Source of the DNA: Paenibacillus sp. BIC5C1
GTDB taxonomy: Bacteria > Bacillota > Bacilli > Paenibacillales > Paenibacillaceae
DNA length: 64,000 nucleotides
Reading direction: 5' to 3'
Assembly: GCF_032399705.1 (NCBI RefSeq)
Contig: NZ_CP135922.1
Coordinates: forward strand, 6,324,001-6,388,000
Positions 1 to 9,530 of the stretch are shown here, in pieces. The stretch's first letter is position 1. Each line of letters starts with the position of its first letter. The notes beneath the pieces are model-generated. The model was not told where the DNA came from. It ran no database searches and worked only from the letters and a program-made list of their open reading frames with translations. Both the position numbers and the translations under genes were made by a program.

Positions 1-174
1 AATCCGCAGTAAAATCTGTTGTTTTGGAAAAAAAGTTTCTTGTCCCGTATAGGACGACTTCCGAATAAACCATTCCTCCGGAATGAGATTTTTCCGCTTC
101 CAGCGGTACAACTGGCCGTAGGAGATACCCGTCAGGTCCAGCAATTCTTTTTTGGAGATCAAATCATCCGTCAT
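1..174 (-). CDS. YhbD-like MerR-type HTH regulator (DUF4004), 3' part outside the window
   Basis: Only the first 58 codons are present; the gene runs off the left edge. The visible N-terminus ([16 protein letters not shown]...) has the short MerR-type helix-turn-helix with the [16 protein letters not shown] stretch typical of YhbD/DUF4004 proteins. The ATG at 174 follows an AAGGGGG ribosome-binding site. MerR-type proteins bind dyads inside promoter spacers, and such a dyad lies just upstream (199-226), so self-regulation is a reasonable inference. The ligand is unknown. It is divergent from the esterase at 396. Confidence 0.75.
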   Translation of the reverse strand, partial: MTDDLISKKELLDLTGISYGQLYRWKRKNLIPEEWFIRKSSYTGQETFFPKQQILLRI

Positions 175-198
175 ATATGGTCCCCCTTTGTGTTGAAC

Positions 199-229
199 AC
201 AGTGTAACATAACATTGTTACGCTGTAAA
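199..229 (-). promoter_or_regulatory. Promoter with operator-like dyad in the spacer, upstream of the YhbD-like gene
   Basis: On the minus strand a -35 TTTACA (224-229) and a -10 TACACT (201-206) are 17 bases apart. The spacer and flanks form a dyad: ACAGTGTAAC (199-208) against GTTACGCTGT (217-226), nine of ten positions matching. This is the usual geometry for MerR-family or other autoregulators. Visual call only. Confidence 0.5.
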
Positions 230-395
230 GAAGGCGAATAACTAGTGGTTAATTTCTTATTATTGCAATGAAAAGACTTTGCGTTTAACCTGTTTATTAT
301 AGACACTATGGAACCATTATGGATTCAGATCCCTTCCTATAGAATCGGGTCAGAACACATCGTTAATGGACTTATGAAAGGGGTTTCTCATATAT

Positions 396-1184
396 ATGGC
401 ACTTATTAAATGTGACTTTTACTCTGACACGCTTGGTCTAAGCACCAGTATGCATGTTATTCTTCCACAACAGACCCACAATCAGATTGGCATGGAGAAC
501 GTATCCGGCCAAGGGTTACATCCCACGCTGTATCTGCTGCACGGGCTATCGGATGATGACTCCATTTGGCTGCGCCGTACATCCATCGAACGATATGTTG
601 CGGACCTTGGTATTGCCGTTGTGATGCCTCAGGTACATCGCAGCTTCTATACGGATATGGCGGAAGGCGGACGCTACTGGACATTCATCAGTGAAGAGCT
701 GCCTGCACTTGCACGTTCCTTCTTCCCACTATCACACAAACGTGAGGACAACTTTGTTGCTGGCTTGTCCATGGGTGGCTACGGAGCATTCAAGCTGGCA
801 CTTCACAAACCGGAGCAATACGCCGCTGCGGCAAGTTTGTCTGGAGCACTCGACATGGTAGCGCATATGGATAACCGAATTGTTAAGGCATTAAGTGATG
901 CTGAGTTCAAACGGATTTTCGGAGCAGAAATTAAAGGTTCGGAGAATGACTTGCTGCATCTGCTCGAAGAAAGCAAAGCAAGTCAGGGTCCAAAACCTTT
1001 GCTCTACCAATGCTGTGGGACAGAGGACTTCCTGTATGACGAGAATCAAACGTTCCGTCAAGCTTGTGCACAGACAGATTTCCAGCTGACGTACGAGGAA
1101 GAACCCGGTGGACATGACTGGGGATATTGGGACGAGAAGATTCAGAATGTGCTGAAATGGTTGCCTTTACGTGAACGTGAATAG
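396..1184 (+). CDS. Alpha/beta hydrolase, EstA / S-formylglutathione-hydrolase-like esterase
   Basis: 262-residue cytoplasmic serine esterase of the esterase D / tributyrin esterase family, which hydrolyses short-chain acyl esters. The nucleophile elbow GLSMGGYGA lies near residue 125. An oxyanion-region motif YLLHGLSDD precedes it and the C-terminal GGHDWGYWD carries the probable catalytic histidine. No signal peptide is seen. The ATG at 396 follows AAAGGGG about 12 bases upstream. It is monocistronic, convergent with argH, and separated from it by a two-way terminator. The true substrate cannot be read from sequence; S-formylglutathione hydrolase and acetyl-ester hydrolase are both possible. 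Confidence 0.85.
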   Translation: MALIKCDFYSDTLGLSTSMHVILPQQTHNQIGMENVSGQGLHPTLYLLHGLSDDDSIWLRRTSIERYVADLGIAVVMPQVHRSFYTDMAEGGRYWTFISEELPALARSFFPLSHKREDNFVAGLSMGGYGAFKLALHKPEQYAAAASLSGALDMVAHMDNRIVKALSDAEFKRIFGAEIKGSENDLLHLLEESKASQGPKPLLYQCCGTEDFLYDENQTFRQACAQTDFQLTYEEEPGGHDWGYWDEKIQNVLKWLPLRERE

Positions 1185-1193
1185 CCGAACAGG

Positions 1194-1245
1194 AGCACTC
1201 CAATGACAGAACAACCTTCCGATCGTTGTTAACGTGTAAATGTTG
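1194..1245. repeat. Deleted copy (D) of the hairpin intergenic repeat
   Basis: ACTCCAATGACAGAACAACC and the following CTTCCGATCG.TGTT match the left end of copies A (6711) and C (14960). The sequence then jumps directly to CGTGTAAATGT, which resembles the right flank of copy C near 15132. It looks like a copy that lost its central hairpins. Confidence 0.55.
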
Positions 1246-1276
1246 AGTTGAAAATATCTAAATCGTTGTCACACAC

Positions 1277-1317
1277 AAAAAAGCAGGCCCTTGAGAAAAA
1301 TTCTCGGCCTGCTTTTG
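1277..1317. terminator. Bidirectional terminator between the esterase gene and argH
   Basis: The stem GCAGGCC (1283-1289) / GGCCTGC (1306-1312) continues inward with GAGAA/TTCTC, with A-run and T-run on opposite sides. It can therefore stop both convergent transcripts. Confidence 0.85.
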
Positions 1318-1356
1318 CGTTGTATATCTTTATTTCATTATAGTAAATGCGCGTGA

Positions 1357-2760
1357 TTAACCCCGATTGGTGATCCATTGCTCCGTAATTTCAAGCACCT
1401 TTTCACTACGTCCAATCGCCTCAGTCACCTGGTTCGAAGCTGTTCCGCCGTACACATTACGAGCATTTACAACCGCTTCTGGTTGCAGCACATCGTAAAT
1501 ACGCTCATCGAACAATGGGGAGAATTGACGGAATTCATCGATGGTCAGATCCAGCAGATACTTGCCGTTCTGGATACAGTACAATACGGTTTTCCCAATA
1601 ACCTCATGGGCCTGACGGAAAGGCAAACCTTCGCCCACGAGGAAGTCCGCAATATCCGTAGCGTTCGAGAAATCCTGATTGACCGCTTGACGCATCCGAC
1701 CCTTGTTGACCGTCATCGTCGCAATCATCGGAGCGAACAATTGAAGTGCGCCTTCCAGCGTCGCTACCGTGTCAAACATACCTTCTTTGTCTTCCTGCAT
1801 GTCCTTGTTGTACGCGAGCGGCAGAGATTTTAACACGGTCAGCAAACCGATCAGGTTGCCGTACACACGCCCTGTTTTACCACGAACAAGTTCCGGAACG
1901 TCCGGATTTTTTTTCTGTGGCATAATGCTGCTGCCTGTGCAGAATGCGTCATCCAGTTCAACAAAACCAAACTCCGTGCTGCTCCACAGGACCAACTCTT
2001 CGCTCAGACGGGACAAGTGAGTCATGATCAGCGAAGCGGCTGCCAGGAACTCCACGATAAAGTCACGGTCACTGACCGCGTCCAGACTGTTCTCGTACAC
2101 ACCATCGAAGCCCAGTTGTTCCGCCACAAAATGACGATCAATTGGGAACGTTGTGCCTGCAAGCGCACCTGCACCCAGTGGCAGCACGTTAATGCGTTTG
2201 TAGCTATCCATCAGACGCTCTGCATCCCGTTGGAACATCGATACATACGCCATCAGATGATGGGCGAACAGAATCGGTTGTGCACGTTGAAGATGCGTAT
2301 ACCCCGGTACAATCGTATCAAGATTGTCTTTGGCTTGTCCGATCAGCGCTTCCTGCAACGAATGCAGCATGCCAACAAACCCAACCACGCGCTCACGCAA
2401 GTACAAGTGCATATCCGTTGCCACTTGGTCATTCCGGCTGCGTCCTGTATGTAATTTGCCGCCCACAGGGCCGATGGTATCGATCAGGTTTTTCTCAATG
2501 TTCATGTGGATGTCTTCATCCGATACGGAGAATTCCACTTCGCCTGCACGGATTTTATGCAGAACTGTGATCAAACCTTCCTTGATCGTTTCTACATCCT
2601 CTGCTGGCAGAATGCCGCATTTGCCCAGCATTGTTACATGAGCCAGACTTCCTTGAATATCTTCCTCGGCTAAAGCTTTGTCAAAGTTGATTGACGCGGT
2701 ATATTCCTCAACCAGGTGATTGGTTTGTTTGGTAAAACGTCCTCCCCACAGCTTGCTCAC
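1357..2760 (-). CDS. argH: Argininosuccinate lyase
   Basis: Cleaves argininosuccinate to arginine and fumarate, the last step of arginine synthesis; cytoplasmic homotetramer. The 467-residue product starts SKLWGGRF and carries the lyase signature [12 protein letters not shown] near residues 276-287, which holds the catalytic serine, and the [11 protein letters not shown] histidine region near 152. I chose the GTG at 2760 because AAGGGGAG lies just upstream and ArgH proteins begin at this MSKLWGG; an in-frame ATG ten codons earlier lacks a good ribosome-binding site. It is the last gene of the arginine cluster, 105 bases after argG. Confidence 0.95.
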   Translation of the reverse strand: MSKLWGGRFTKQTNHLVEEYTASINFDKALAEEDIQGSLAHVTMLGKCGILPAEDVETIKEGLITVLHKIRAGEVEFSVSDEDIHMNIEKNLIDTIGPVGGKLHTGRSRNDQVATDMHLYLRERVVGFVGMLHSLQEALIGQAKDNLDTIVPGYTHLQRAQPILFAHHLMAYVSMFQRDAERLMDSYKRINVLPLGAGALAGTTFPIDRHFVAEQLGFDGVYENSLDAVSDRDFIVEFLAAASLIMTHLSRLSEELVLWSSTEFGFVELDDAFCTGSSIMPQKKNPDVPELVRGKTGRVYGNLIGLLTVLKSLPLAYNKDMQEDKEGMFDTVATLEGALQLFAPMIATMTVNKGRMRQAVNQDFSNATDIADFLVGEGLPFRQAHEVIGKTVLYCIQNGKYLLDLTIDEFRQFSPLFDERIYDVLQPEAVVNARNVYGGTASNQVTEAIGRSEKVLEITEQWITNRG

Positions 2761-2865
2761 AGTGAGTACTCCCCTTTCGCTCATGGACAAAGCCGCTCCT
2801 GCCAGATGTGCAAGAACGGCCCGCCTTGTCAGTTATTATCGTGATGCTTTATATGCCTGATGCAA

Positions 2866-4101
2866 TTAGTTTTTGTTTTGTTCCACACCGGAATTTACTT
2901 TCAAACGCAATGCATTCAGGCGGATAAAGCCCGTTGCATCCCCTTGATCGTATGCTTGTGTTGGATCAGCTTCCATTGTGGCAATGTCCGGGTTGTACAG
3001 GCTGACAGGGCTTTTCACGCCTGCGCCGATGATGTTGCCTTTATACAGTTTCACTCGAACGGTACCTGTTACATTTTTCTGACTTTCGGTCACCAGCGCT
3101 TGCAGCGCCAGACGTTCCGGTGCGAACCAGAAGCCGTTGTAAACGAGTGTGCTGTAACGTGTGATCAGGCTATCACGCAGGTTCATGACTTCACGATCCA
3201 TTGTGATGGATTCCATTTTGCGGTGTGCCGTGAACAGAATCGTTCCACCTGGTGTCTCGTATACACCACGGCTCTTCATGCCGACGAAGCGGTTCTCTAC
3301 CATGTCCACACGGCCGATACCATGCTTGCCACCCAGCTCGTTCAGTTGCTCCATCACTTGCAGTGGGCTCAGGCGCTCACCGTTCAGTGCAACACAGTCG
3401 CCTTGTTCGAATTCAAGTTCAACATATTCCGCTTGATCTGGTGCATCTTCAGGTGCACTGCTCAGCAAGAACATGTCTTTGTTCTCGTCCGCACTTGGAT
3501 CGAACCAAGGATCTTCCAGCACGCCGCTCTCATAGCTGATATGCAGCAGGTTACGGTCTGTGGAGTAAGGTTTAGCCGCCGATGCGGTTACCGGAATGCC
3601 GTGTTTTTCAGCGTAAGCGATCATTTCGGCACGTCCCGGGAACTGGTTGCGGAACTCTTCGAGACGCCAAGGCGCGATGACTTGAATGTCTGGTGTCAGC
3701 GCAGCGGCGTTCAGCTCAAAACGAACCTGGTCATTTCCTTTACCCGTAGCGCCGTGAGCAATCGCTGTAGCGCCTTCTGCACGAGCGATATCCACCATAC
3801 GTTTAGCGATCAGTGGACGTGCGATACTTGTACCAAGCAGATATTGTCCTTCATAAAGGGCACCCGCTTGGAACATTGGATAGATGAAATCTTTCGCGAA
3901 CTCGTCGCGCAGATCGTCGATATACACTTTGGAAGCGCCTGTAGCGAGAGCTTTTTCCTCAAGGCCGTCCAGTTCATCCTTTTGTCCGATATCCGCCGTA
4001 AATGCAATAATCTCCGCATCATATGTTTCTTTCAACCATTTCAAAATTACAGATGTGTCCAACCCGCCAGAATAAGCGAGTACAATTTTTTCCTTAGCCA
4101 T
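2866..4101 (-). CDS. argG: Argininosuccinate synthase
   Basis: Joins citrulline and aspartate with ATP to give argininosuccinate. The 411-residue product has the N-type ATP pyrophosphatase loop AYSGGLDTS at residues 9-17, and further conserved stretches ([10 protein letters not shown] near 115 and TDRNLLHIS near 175). Length is normal for the family (about 400). A clear GGGGAGGACC ribosome-binding site precedes the ATG at 4101. It lies between argF and argH and is probably cotranscribed with them. Confidence 0.96.
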   Translation of the reverse strand: MAKEKIVLAYSGGLDTSVILKWLKETYDAEIIAFTADIGQKDELDGLEEKALATGASKVYIDDLRDEFAKDFIYPMFQAGALYEGQYLLGTSIARPLIAKRMVDIARAEGATAIAHGATGKGNDQVRFELNAAALTPDIQVIAPWRLEEFRNQFPGRAEMIAYAEKHGIPVTASAAKPYSTDRNLLHISYESGVLEDPWFDPSADENKDMFLLSSAPEDAPDQAEYVELEFEQGDCVALNGERLSPLQVMEQLNELGGKHGIGRVDMVENRFVGMKSRGVYETPGGTILFTAHRKMESITMDREVMNLRDSLITRYSTLVYNGFWFAPERLALQALVTESQKNVTGTVRVKLYKGNIIGAGVKSPVSLYNPDIATMEADPTQAYDQGDATGFIRLNALRLKVNSGVEQNKN

Positions 4102-4186
4102 GTTCGATGGTCCTCCCCAAGTTCAGTTGCTTAATCTATCATCGCGAAATCTGTGCCTAAAATCAACCCATTCAGGCAAACAGCAT

Positions 4187-5155
4187 CTATTCACTCATTA
4201 ACGAAGCCATCAATGCTTTCTGCGCATGCAGTCGGTTCTCCGCCTGATCAAAGATCAGGGAGTTTGGACCGTCAATTACTCCAGCACTCACTTCTTCTCC
4301 GCGGTGAGCTGGCAGGCAGTGCAGGAACATATAATCCGGCTTCGCGCCTTTCATCAGTTCCTCATCCACCTGATACGCAGCGAATGCTTGTTCACGAATC
4401 TTCTGTTCCTCTTCAAAACCCATGCTCGCCCATACATCCGTATACACGATATCTGCATCCTTCACAGCTTCCTGTGCACTGTACGTTACTGTCACCTGTG
4501 AGCCGCTTTCCTGTGCAATGCCGCGCGCCTGCTCTACGACTGCGCTATCAGGCTCATAGCCTTTCGGAGTCGCTACTGCAACATGCATACCCATCTTCGC
4601 TGCACCAAGCATTAGGGAATGCGCCATGTTATTGCCGTCTCCGACATATGCCATTTTCAAACCTTCCAGCTTGCCTTTGTGCTCCAATACAGTTTGGAAG
4701 TCTGCGAGTACTTGGCATGGATGTGCTGCATCGCTCAGGCCGTTAATAACTGGAATATCCGCATGTTGGGCCAGTTCAGTCACATTATGGTGTCCAAAGG
4801 TACGAATCATGATGCCGTCCAGGTAACGTGACAAGACTTTGGCTGTATCATGTGTCGTTTCCCCGCGACCGAGTTGGATATCATTTTTGCTCAGGAAGAG
4901 CGCGTGTCCGCCCAATTGGAACATGCCAACTTCAAAGGATACACGGGTACGTGTAGATGATTTTTCAAAAATGAGTCCGATCGTTTTGCCTTGCAGTGGC
5001 TGATACGGTACACCGTTTTTTTGTTTGCCTTTAATCTCGATCGCAAGATCCAGCAAATAACGGATTTCCTCCGCTGTATAATCTGTAAATTCAATAAAAT
5101 CACGGCCTCTAAGATTGACCTTCTGTACCTTTTCCGTCTGTTGTGCTTGTGTCAT
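4187..5155 (-). CDS. argF: Ornithine carbamoyltransferase
   Basis: Transfers the carbamoyl group to ornithine, giving citrulline. The 322-residue protein has the carbamoyl-phosphate loop SSTRTRVSFEVGM near residue 70, the DGIMIRTFGH stretch, and the ornithine-binding HCLPAHRGEEV near residue 287. The ATG at 5155 has AAGGAGGA nine bases upstream; an in-frame start 14 codons further up lacks such a site. It sits 85 bases ahead of argG. A catabolic arcB role is unlikely because no arcA or arcC is nearby and the neighbours are biosynthetic. Confidence 0.95.
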   Translation of the reverse strand: MTQAQQTEKVQKVNLRGRDFIEFTDYTAEEIRYLLDLAIEIKGKQKNGVPYQPLQGKTIGLIFEKSSTRTRVSFEVGMFQLGGHALFLSKNDIQLGRGETTHDTAKVLSRYLDGIMIRTFGHHNVTELAQHADIPVINGLSDAAHPCQVLADFQTVLEHKGKLEGLKMAYVGDGNNMAHSLMLGAAKMGMHVAVATPKGYEPDSAVVEQARGIAQESGSQVTVTYSAQEAVKDADIVYTDVWASMGFEEEQKIREQAFAAYQVDEELMKGAKPDYMFLHCLPAHRGEEVSAGVIDGPNSLIFDQAENRLHAQKALMASLMSE

Positions 5156-5354
5156 GTTCGTATTGTCCTCCTTATTTCCGGTTCCCTGCACCCGCATGGG
5201 CAGAAGAGTATAGAAGGTTGAGATCTTGCCATCCGGCTGCTCACTTTCGTCTTCCGCTAGTTTACCGCGCGGCTACAGGGATTCATGATTCATCATTTTG
5301 GTTCCGCTCGAGGCCCGCGAAGGCCCCAAGTCAGAAAGGTGGTATAAAGTCTTA

Positions 5355-6611
5355 TTAAGCGTTCTTCGCAGCCACATGCTCTTCAATCAACGTAGCTACC
5401 AAGGATACCGCCTCATCGATCTCTTCCTTGCTCACATACAAGTTTGGAAGCAGACGAATGACATTCGGCCCTGCGGATACAAAGAGAATGCCTCGTTTCT
5501 GACCAGCAAGCACGATGTCGCCTACTGCTTCAGCACATTCGATTCCAACAAGCAGCCCCATACCCCGAACTTCTTTTACAAACGAATTACCAGCCAAACG
5601 CTCCCGCAGAGAGTTCATCAGGTATTCGCCCATTTCAGCTGCACGCTCAGGCAGGTGATCTTCGAGCATGGTTTCAATCGTTGCAATGACAACGGAGGAA
5701 GCAAGCGGTGTACCGCCAAATGTTGTTGCATGACTGCCTGCAGTAAACGCATCCTTCAGATAACCTTTACCTAGCATCGCACCTACAGGGAATCCACTAC
5801 CAATACCTTTGGCTACCGTGAAAATGTCCGGCTCAATGCCATAATGCTCATGCGCGAACAGTTTGCCTGTACGTCCCATTCCGGTCTGTACTTCGTCTAC
5901 AATCAGCAGCAATCCGTGCTCTTCACACAGTTTGCGAACGTGGTGGACAAAATCTGGTTTGACCGGATACACGCCGCCCTCAGCTTGGACCATCTCCAGC
6001 ATGATCGCTGCTGTATTGGGTCCGATTGCCGCTTCGAGAGCCGCTGTGTCATGCAATGGTACGGTTACGAATCCGGCTGGCAATGGCAAAAATCCTTCTT
6101 TCACCTTATCCTGCCCAGTTGCTGTCAAAGTTGCGAGTGTCCGTCCGTGGAAGGATTGGGCAAATGTAATGACTTCGTACCGACCTGTGCCTTTTACCTT
6201 CTGGTGATAGCGACGAGCCAGTTTGATTGCCGCTTCATTCGCTTCTGCACCACTGTTACAGAAGAATACGGCGTCTGCGCACGTATTTGCTGTCAACAAA
6301 GCTGCCGCTTTTTCCTGACCGGGAATCTGGAACAGGTTGGAGACATGCCATAGCTCATCAATCTGAGCTTTCAGCTTGGCTCCGACTTTCTCCGGTGCAT
6401 GGCCCAGACTCGTTACAGCCAACCCGCACATGAAATCAAGATAACGATTGCCCTGATCATCCCACAGCCAGCTGCCTTTACCTTTGACCAAACTAATTGG
6501 ATAACGCGCATACGTTTGGAAAAGAGAGCTTTCCGTCTGTGCCGCTGCACCCGTCGCTGCTACGCCCGCTACTGCTGTGCCAGAACCTGGCTGTTCATTG
6601 CCTTTTGCCAT
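5355..6611 (-). CDS. argD: Acetylornithine aminotransferase
   Basis: PLP-dependent class III aminotransferase converting N-acetylglutamate semialdehyde to N-acetylornithine. It has the DEVQTGMGRTG stretch, and the PLP lysine in VAKGIGSGFPVGAM. The N-terminus has about 25 alanine/glycine-rich residues before FQTYARYPI that most family members lack. The ATG at 6611 follows AGGAGTG; a GTG one codon earlier is also possible. Upstream (6612-6980) sits a copy of the intergenic hairpin repeat, which separates it from argB. Confidence 0.94.
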   Translation of the reverse strand: MAKGNEQPGSGTAVAGVAATGAAAQTESSLFQTYARYPISLVKGKGSWLWDDQGNRYLDFMCGLAVTSLGHAPEKVGAKLKAQIDELWHVSNLFQIPGQEKAAALLTANTCADAVFFCNSGAEANEAAIKLARRYHQKVKGTGRYEVITFAQSFHGRTLATLTATGQDKVKEGFLPLPAGFVTVPLHDTAALEAAIGPNTAAIMLEMVQAEGGVYPVKPDFVHHVRKLCEEHGLLLIVDEVQTGMGRTGKLFAHEHYGIEPDIFTVAKGIGSGFPVGAMLGKGYLKDAFTAGSHATTFGGTPLASSVVIATIETMLEDHLPERAAEMGEYLMNSLRERLAGNSFVKEVRGMGLLVGIECAEAVGDIVLAGQKRGILFVSAGPNVIRLLPNLYVSKEEIDEAVSLVATLIEEHVAAKNA

Positions 6612-6710
6612 CACCTATCACTCCTATTGGTTGGTGCAACGGCAATCATATAAGAGCTATAATTTACACTAGACCACTCCGATTGCAGGACCATCTTTTG
6701 AACGTACGCA

Positions 6711-6846
6711 TACTCCACTTCGATGACAGAACAACCTTTCGATCGCTGTTATCCCCGGATTTTTTTGATTGATCCTTAAAGGGGAAAATCCGGGGATAAA
6801 GGCGCACGCTTCGCTTCTTCAGGTTATTTCTGTCCTCTACGTTATG
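6711..6846. repeat. Intergenic hairpin repeat, copy A (argB-argD gap)
   Basis: It fills much of the 369-base gap between argD and argB. The core is a perfect 15-bp stem: TTATCCCCGGATTTT (6749-6763) against AAAATCCGGGGATAA (6785-6799) with a 21-base loop. The outer segments GATGACAGAACAACC and TTATTTCTGTCCTCTACGTT recur in copy C. No ORF is evident. Confidence 0.85.
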
Positions 6847-6980
6847 CATTTTTATTCTTCAGATTGGTTCTGCACCCTACGTTATTGTGTGTGTAATATT
6901 AGATTTCTTATATAAAAAAGCGATGCACATATTTTTTTATTTACTATAAGACCATGAAGACACTAGCGCACTGAGAATAA

Positions 6981-7820
6981 TTATTGCATACGGATAATTC
7001 GGGTTCCGATGGTTTCTCCGCCAAGCACACGGCTCAGAATCTGTGGTTCGCTTCCATCTACGATGATGACTTCACGCACTTTGCCGTGAATACAAGCGAT
7101 GGCTGCACGTACCTTTGGAATCATGCCGCCATAGATTTCTCCGGTTTGGATCATATCCTCGATCTCCTGTACAGAGACGGATGGCAGCACTTTTTTCTCG
7201 CCACCTACATTCTTCATAATGCCAGGGACATCAGTCACTACGATCATCCGACTCACTCCGAGATGGGAAGCTACCGCACCTGCGGCTGTATCTGCGTTGA
7301 TGTTATAACGCTGGCCAGAGGCATCCACACCAACTGGCGCGATAACTGGCATATATCCCATGTTTACGATGCCTTGAATAATCTCCGCATTAACGCCTGT
7401 TACGTCACCTACCCAACCAATCTCTGCATGGTTGCTAACCGGTTTTGCCTGGATCAAACCACCGTCCACACCCGACAATCCCAGCGCACGTCCACCAACA
7501 CGTTGGATTAGACGTACGATCTGTTTGTTAATGCTCCCCGCAAGAACCATCTCCACGACGTCCAGCACAGGTTCTGTTGTTTTGCGCAATCCGTTTACGA
7601 ATTCGGTCTCAATACCGAGCTTCGCCAAGTTATCCGAGATCGCAGGACCGCCGCCATGTACGATGACAGGCTGAGTTCCCTGGGACTGCAAATCACGCAG
7701 ATCTGCAAAAAAGGATTCAGGCAACGCCGCCAGCGTGCTGCCTCCGCATTTCATTACAAACGTCTGCTTCTCGGCACCTGCCTCTGTTCCGATACTCTCA
7801 TTTTGCAATGTTGAATTCAT
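6981..7820 (-). CDS. argB: Acetylglutamate kinase
   Basis: Phosphorylates N-acetylglutamate, the second step of the acetylated ornithine pathway. The 279-residue amino-acid-kinase-fold protein has the phosphate loop MKCGGSTL near residue 23 and VHGGGPAIS near 53, plus the C-terminal GGMIPKVRAA. About 18 extra N-terminal residues precede FVMKCGG. AGGAGTGCC lies just ahead of the ATG at 7820. In many bacteria this enzyme is the arginine feedback point; whether this one is cannot be judged by eye. Confidence 0.95.
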   Translation of the reverse strand: MNSTLQNESIGTEAGAEKQTFVMKCGGSTLAALPESFFADLRDLQSQGTQPVIVHGGGPAISDNLAKLGIETEFVNGLRKTTEPVLDVVEMVLAGSINKQIVRLIQRVGGRALGLSGVDGGLIQAKPVSNHAEIGWVGDVTGVNAEIIQGIVNMGYMPVIAPVGVDASGQRYNINADTAAGAVASHLGVSRMIVVTDVPGIMKNVGGEKKVLPSVSVQEIEDMIQTGEIYGGMIPKVRAAIACIHGKVREVIIVDGSEPQILSRVLGGETIGTRIIRMQ

Positions 7821-7879
7821 GAGGGCACTCCTTTCAATTCAAATGTTTTAACGAGATTAACACTTCATTGATGCAATAT

Positions 7880-8040
7880 TCTTCGGCTGACGTTCCGAAT
7901 CCGGATCGTTCTTTCGATCGCTGTTGTCTCCAAGTTTTTTGGCTTCCCCTTCTCTAAGGGGAAAAACTCGGAGACAGCTTATGCTTCCGATGCAGCTTTC
8001 TTTCAGAAAGCTTTTAGGCGAACGCTACGCTTCTACAGAA
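7880..8040. repeat. Intergenic hairpin repeat, copy B (argJ-argB gap)
   Basis: It occupies much of the 355-base gap between argB and argJ. The main stem TGTCTCCAAGTTTTT (7925-7939) / AAAAACTCGGAGACA (7962-7976) has one A-C mismatch, with an inner TTCCCC/GGGGAA. A second hairpin AGCTTTCT-TTC-AGAAAGCT (7994-8012) is identical to that in copy C. The stem sequence differs from A and C but pairing is kept. Confidence 0.8.
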
Positions 8041-8175
8041 TCGATTCCGACTTTTTCACTAACCCCGTCAATATCAAACTCAAAAAGTTTAATCCTTATA
8101 AATGTTCTACATATTTTTGTAAAGCAGCTTTTCAATAATGAAGCTGCTAGATTAACTAAAACTAACCACAAAATA

Positions 8176-9414
8176 TTACGTGCGGTATGCCGCGTTAATT
8201 CGTACATAGTCGTACGTCAGGTCACAGCCCCAAGCAATGGCTGTTCCGTCGCCGTGGTGCAGATCGACCACAATCCGTACAGTATCGGTCTGCAAGTAGG
8301 CCAGCGCCGCTTCTTCGTCGAATACGACCGGACGGGATTGTTCAAGTACAGTGATGTCACCCAGACGGATATCAACGGTCTCCGGGTTCACCGGCTGTCC
8401 TGCACGCCCTACAGCTGCAATGATTCGTCCCCAGTTGGCATCCGCGCCAAACATGGCGGATTTCACCAGGCTGGACCCAATGACGGTCTTAGCAATAGCT
8501 TGCGCGGATTCATCACTTACGGCACCCGTTACCTGTACTTCTACCAGCTTGGTTGCTCCTTCGCCATCACGCGCAATGGCTTTGGCAAGGACCTCACACA
8601 CATAAGTAAATCCGGCAGCAAAAGCATCCCAATCCGGATGTTCCACGGTCAGTTCTTCGTTACCTGCCAGACCGCTGGACATTGCTACCAGCATGTCGTT
8701 CGTGCTCGTATCTCCATCCACTGTAATCATGTTAAATGTATGATTGGTCGCCTGACGCAGCAGGCGCTGCAACGCTTCTGCACTAATGACCGCGTCAGAA
8801 GTCATAAAAGCCAGCATGGTCGCCATATTTGGATGAATCATCCCCGATCCTTTGGCGGCACCAGCAATCGTAATCGTTTTGCCGTTCACCTCAACGGAGA
8901 CGCAGGCTTCTTTTTTCACCAAATCGGTTGTCAGGATAGCCTGGGAGAACTGTTCAGCCTCATTCACTTCGCCACCCAAATGAGCCGGAAGTGCGGTAAT
9001 CCCCGAGTGTACAGCGTCCATCTTCAGCAATTCACCAATGACACCTGTGGAAGCGACAGCAACATCCTCTTCTGCTACTCCCAATTCACGTGCAGCCGCC
9101 GTACGCATGGCGTAGGCATCCTCTTCACCTTGTTGTCCAGTACAAGCATTGGCATTCCCGCTATTCACAATGACTGCCTGGAGGCGTCCATTGCTCAAGC
9201 TCTCACGTGTGACTTTCAGAGGTGCGGCTTGGAATACGTTCGTTGTATACACCGCAGCTGCAGTTGCCGGCACGTCACAGCGGATCGCTCCGATGTCGTT
9301 ACGAGACGTTTTTTTCAATCCGCAGTGCAGTCCACCAGCAGTGAACCCGCGCGGGGTTACAATCGTTCCGTTCTCAACTATAGTAAAAGCCTTTTGCTCC
9401 ACATTGGTTCCCAT
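8176..9414 (-). CDS. argJ: Bifunctional ornithine acetyltransferase / N-acetylglutamate synthase
   Basis: Recycles the acetyl group from N-acetylornithine to glutamate, so the pathway runs as a cycle; bifunctional forms also use acetyl-CoA. The 412-residue precursor self-cleaves before the threonine of the conserved HPNMATMLAF segment near residue 190; the alpha part begins with the TVTPRGFTAGG-like region. No argA or argE is in the window, which fits the cyclic route. Mono- or bifunctionality cannot be decided from the sequence. ATG at 9414. It lies 116 bases after argC and 355 bases before argB. Confidence 0.95.
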   Translation of the reverse strand: MGTNVEQKAFTIVENGTIVTPRGFTAGGLHCGLKKTSRNDIGAIRCDVPATAAAVYTTNVFQAAPLKVTRESLSNGRLQAVIVNSGNANACTGQQGEEDAYAMRTAAARELGVAEEDVAVASTGVIGELLKMDAVHSGITALPAHLGGEVNEAEQFSQAILTTDLVKKEACVSVEVNGKTITIAGAAKGSGMIHPNMATMLAFMTSDAVISAEALQRLLRQATNHTFNMITVDGDTSTNDMLVAMSSGLAGNEELTVEHPDWDAFAAGFTYVCEVLAKAIARDGEGATKLVEVQVTGAVSDESAQAIAKTVIGSSLVKSAMFGADANWGRIIAAVGRAGQPVNPETVDIRLGDITVLEQSRPVVFDEEAALAYLQTDTVRIVVDLHHGDGTAIAWGCDLTYDYVRINAAYRT

Positions 9415-9530
9415 ATGTTATCCCCCGTTATGCGTTCGGCCGCATGCCGATTGTCCGCTTGCTTTGCCTGATCCGTCTTCCCCACATGGTTTCGAGAGCA
9501 CGTCTAAGCGCACTCCCAATGATTCAAACC

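Noticed and set aside
2860..4134. Long open frame on the plus strand opposite argG
   Set aside because: It mirrors argG codons, has no ribosome-binding site, no family motif, and a Cys/His-rich composition typical of antisense frames.
7924..9471. 515-codon plus-strand frame opposite argJ
   Set aside because: Antisense shadow of argJ that also runs through repeat copy B; no motif or start signal.
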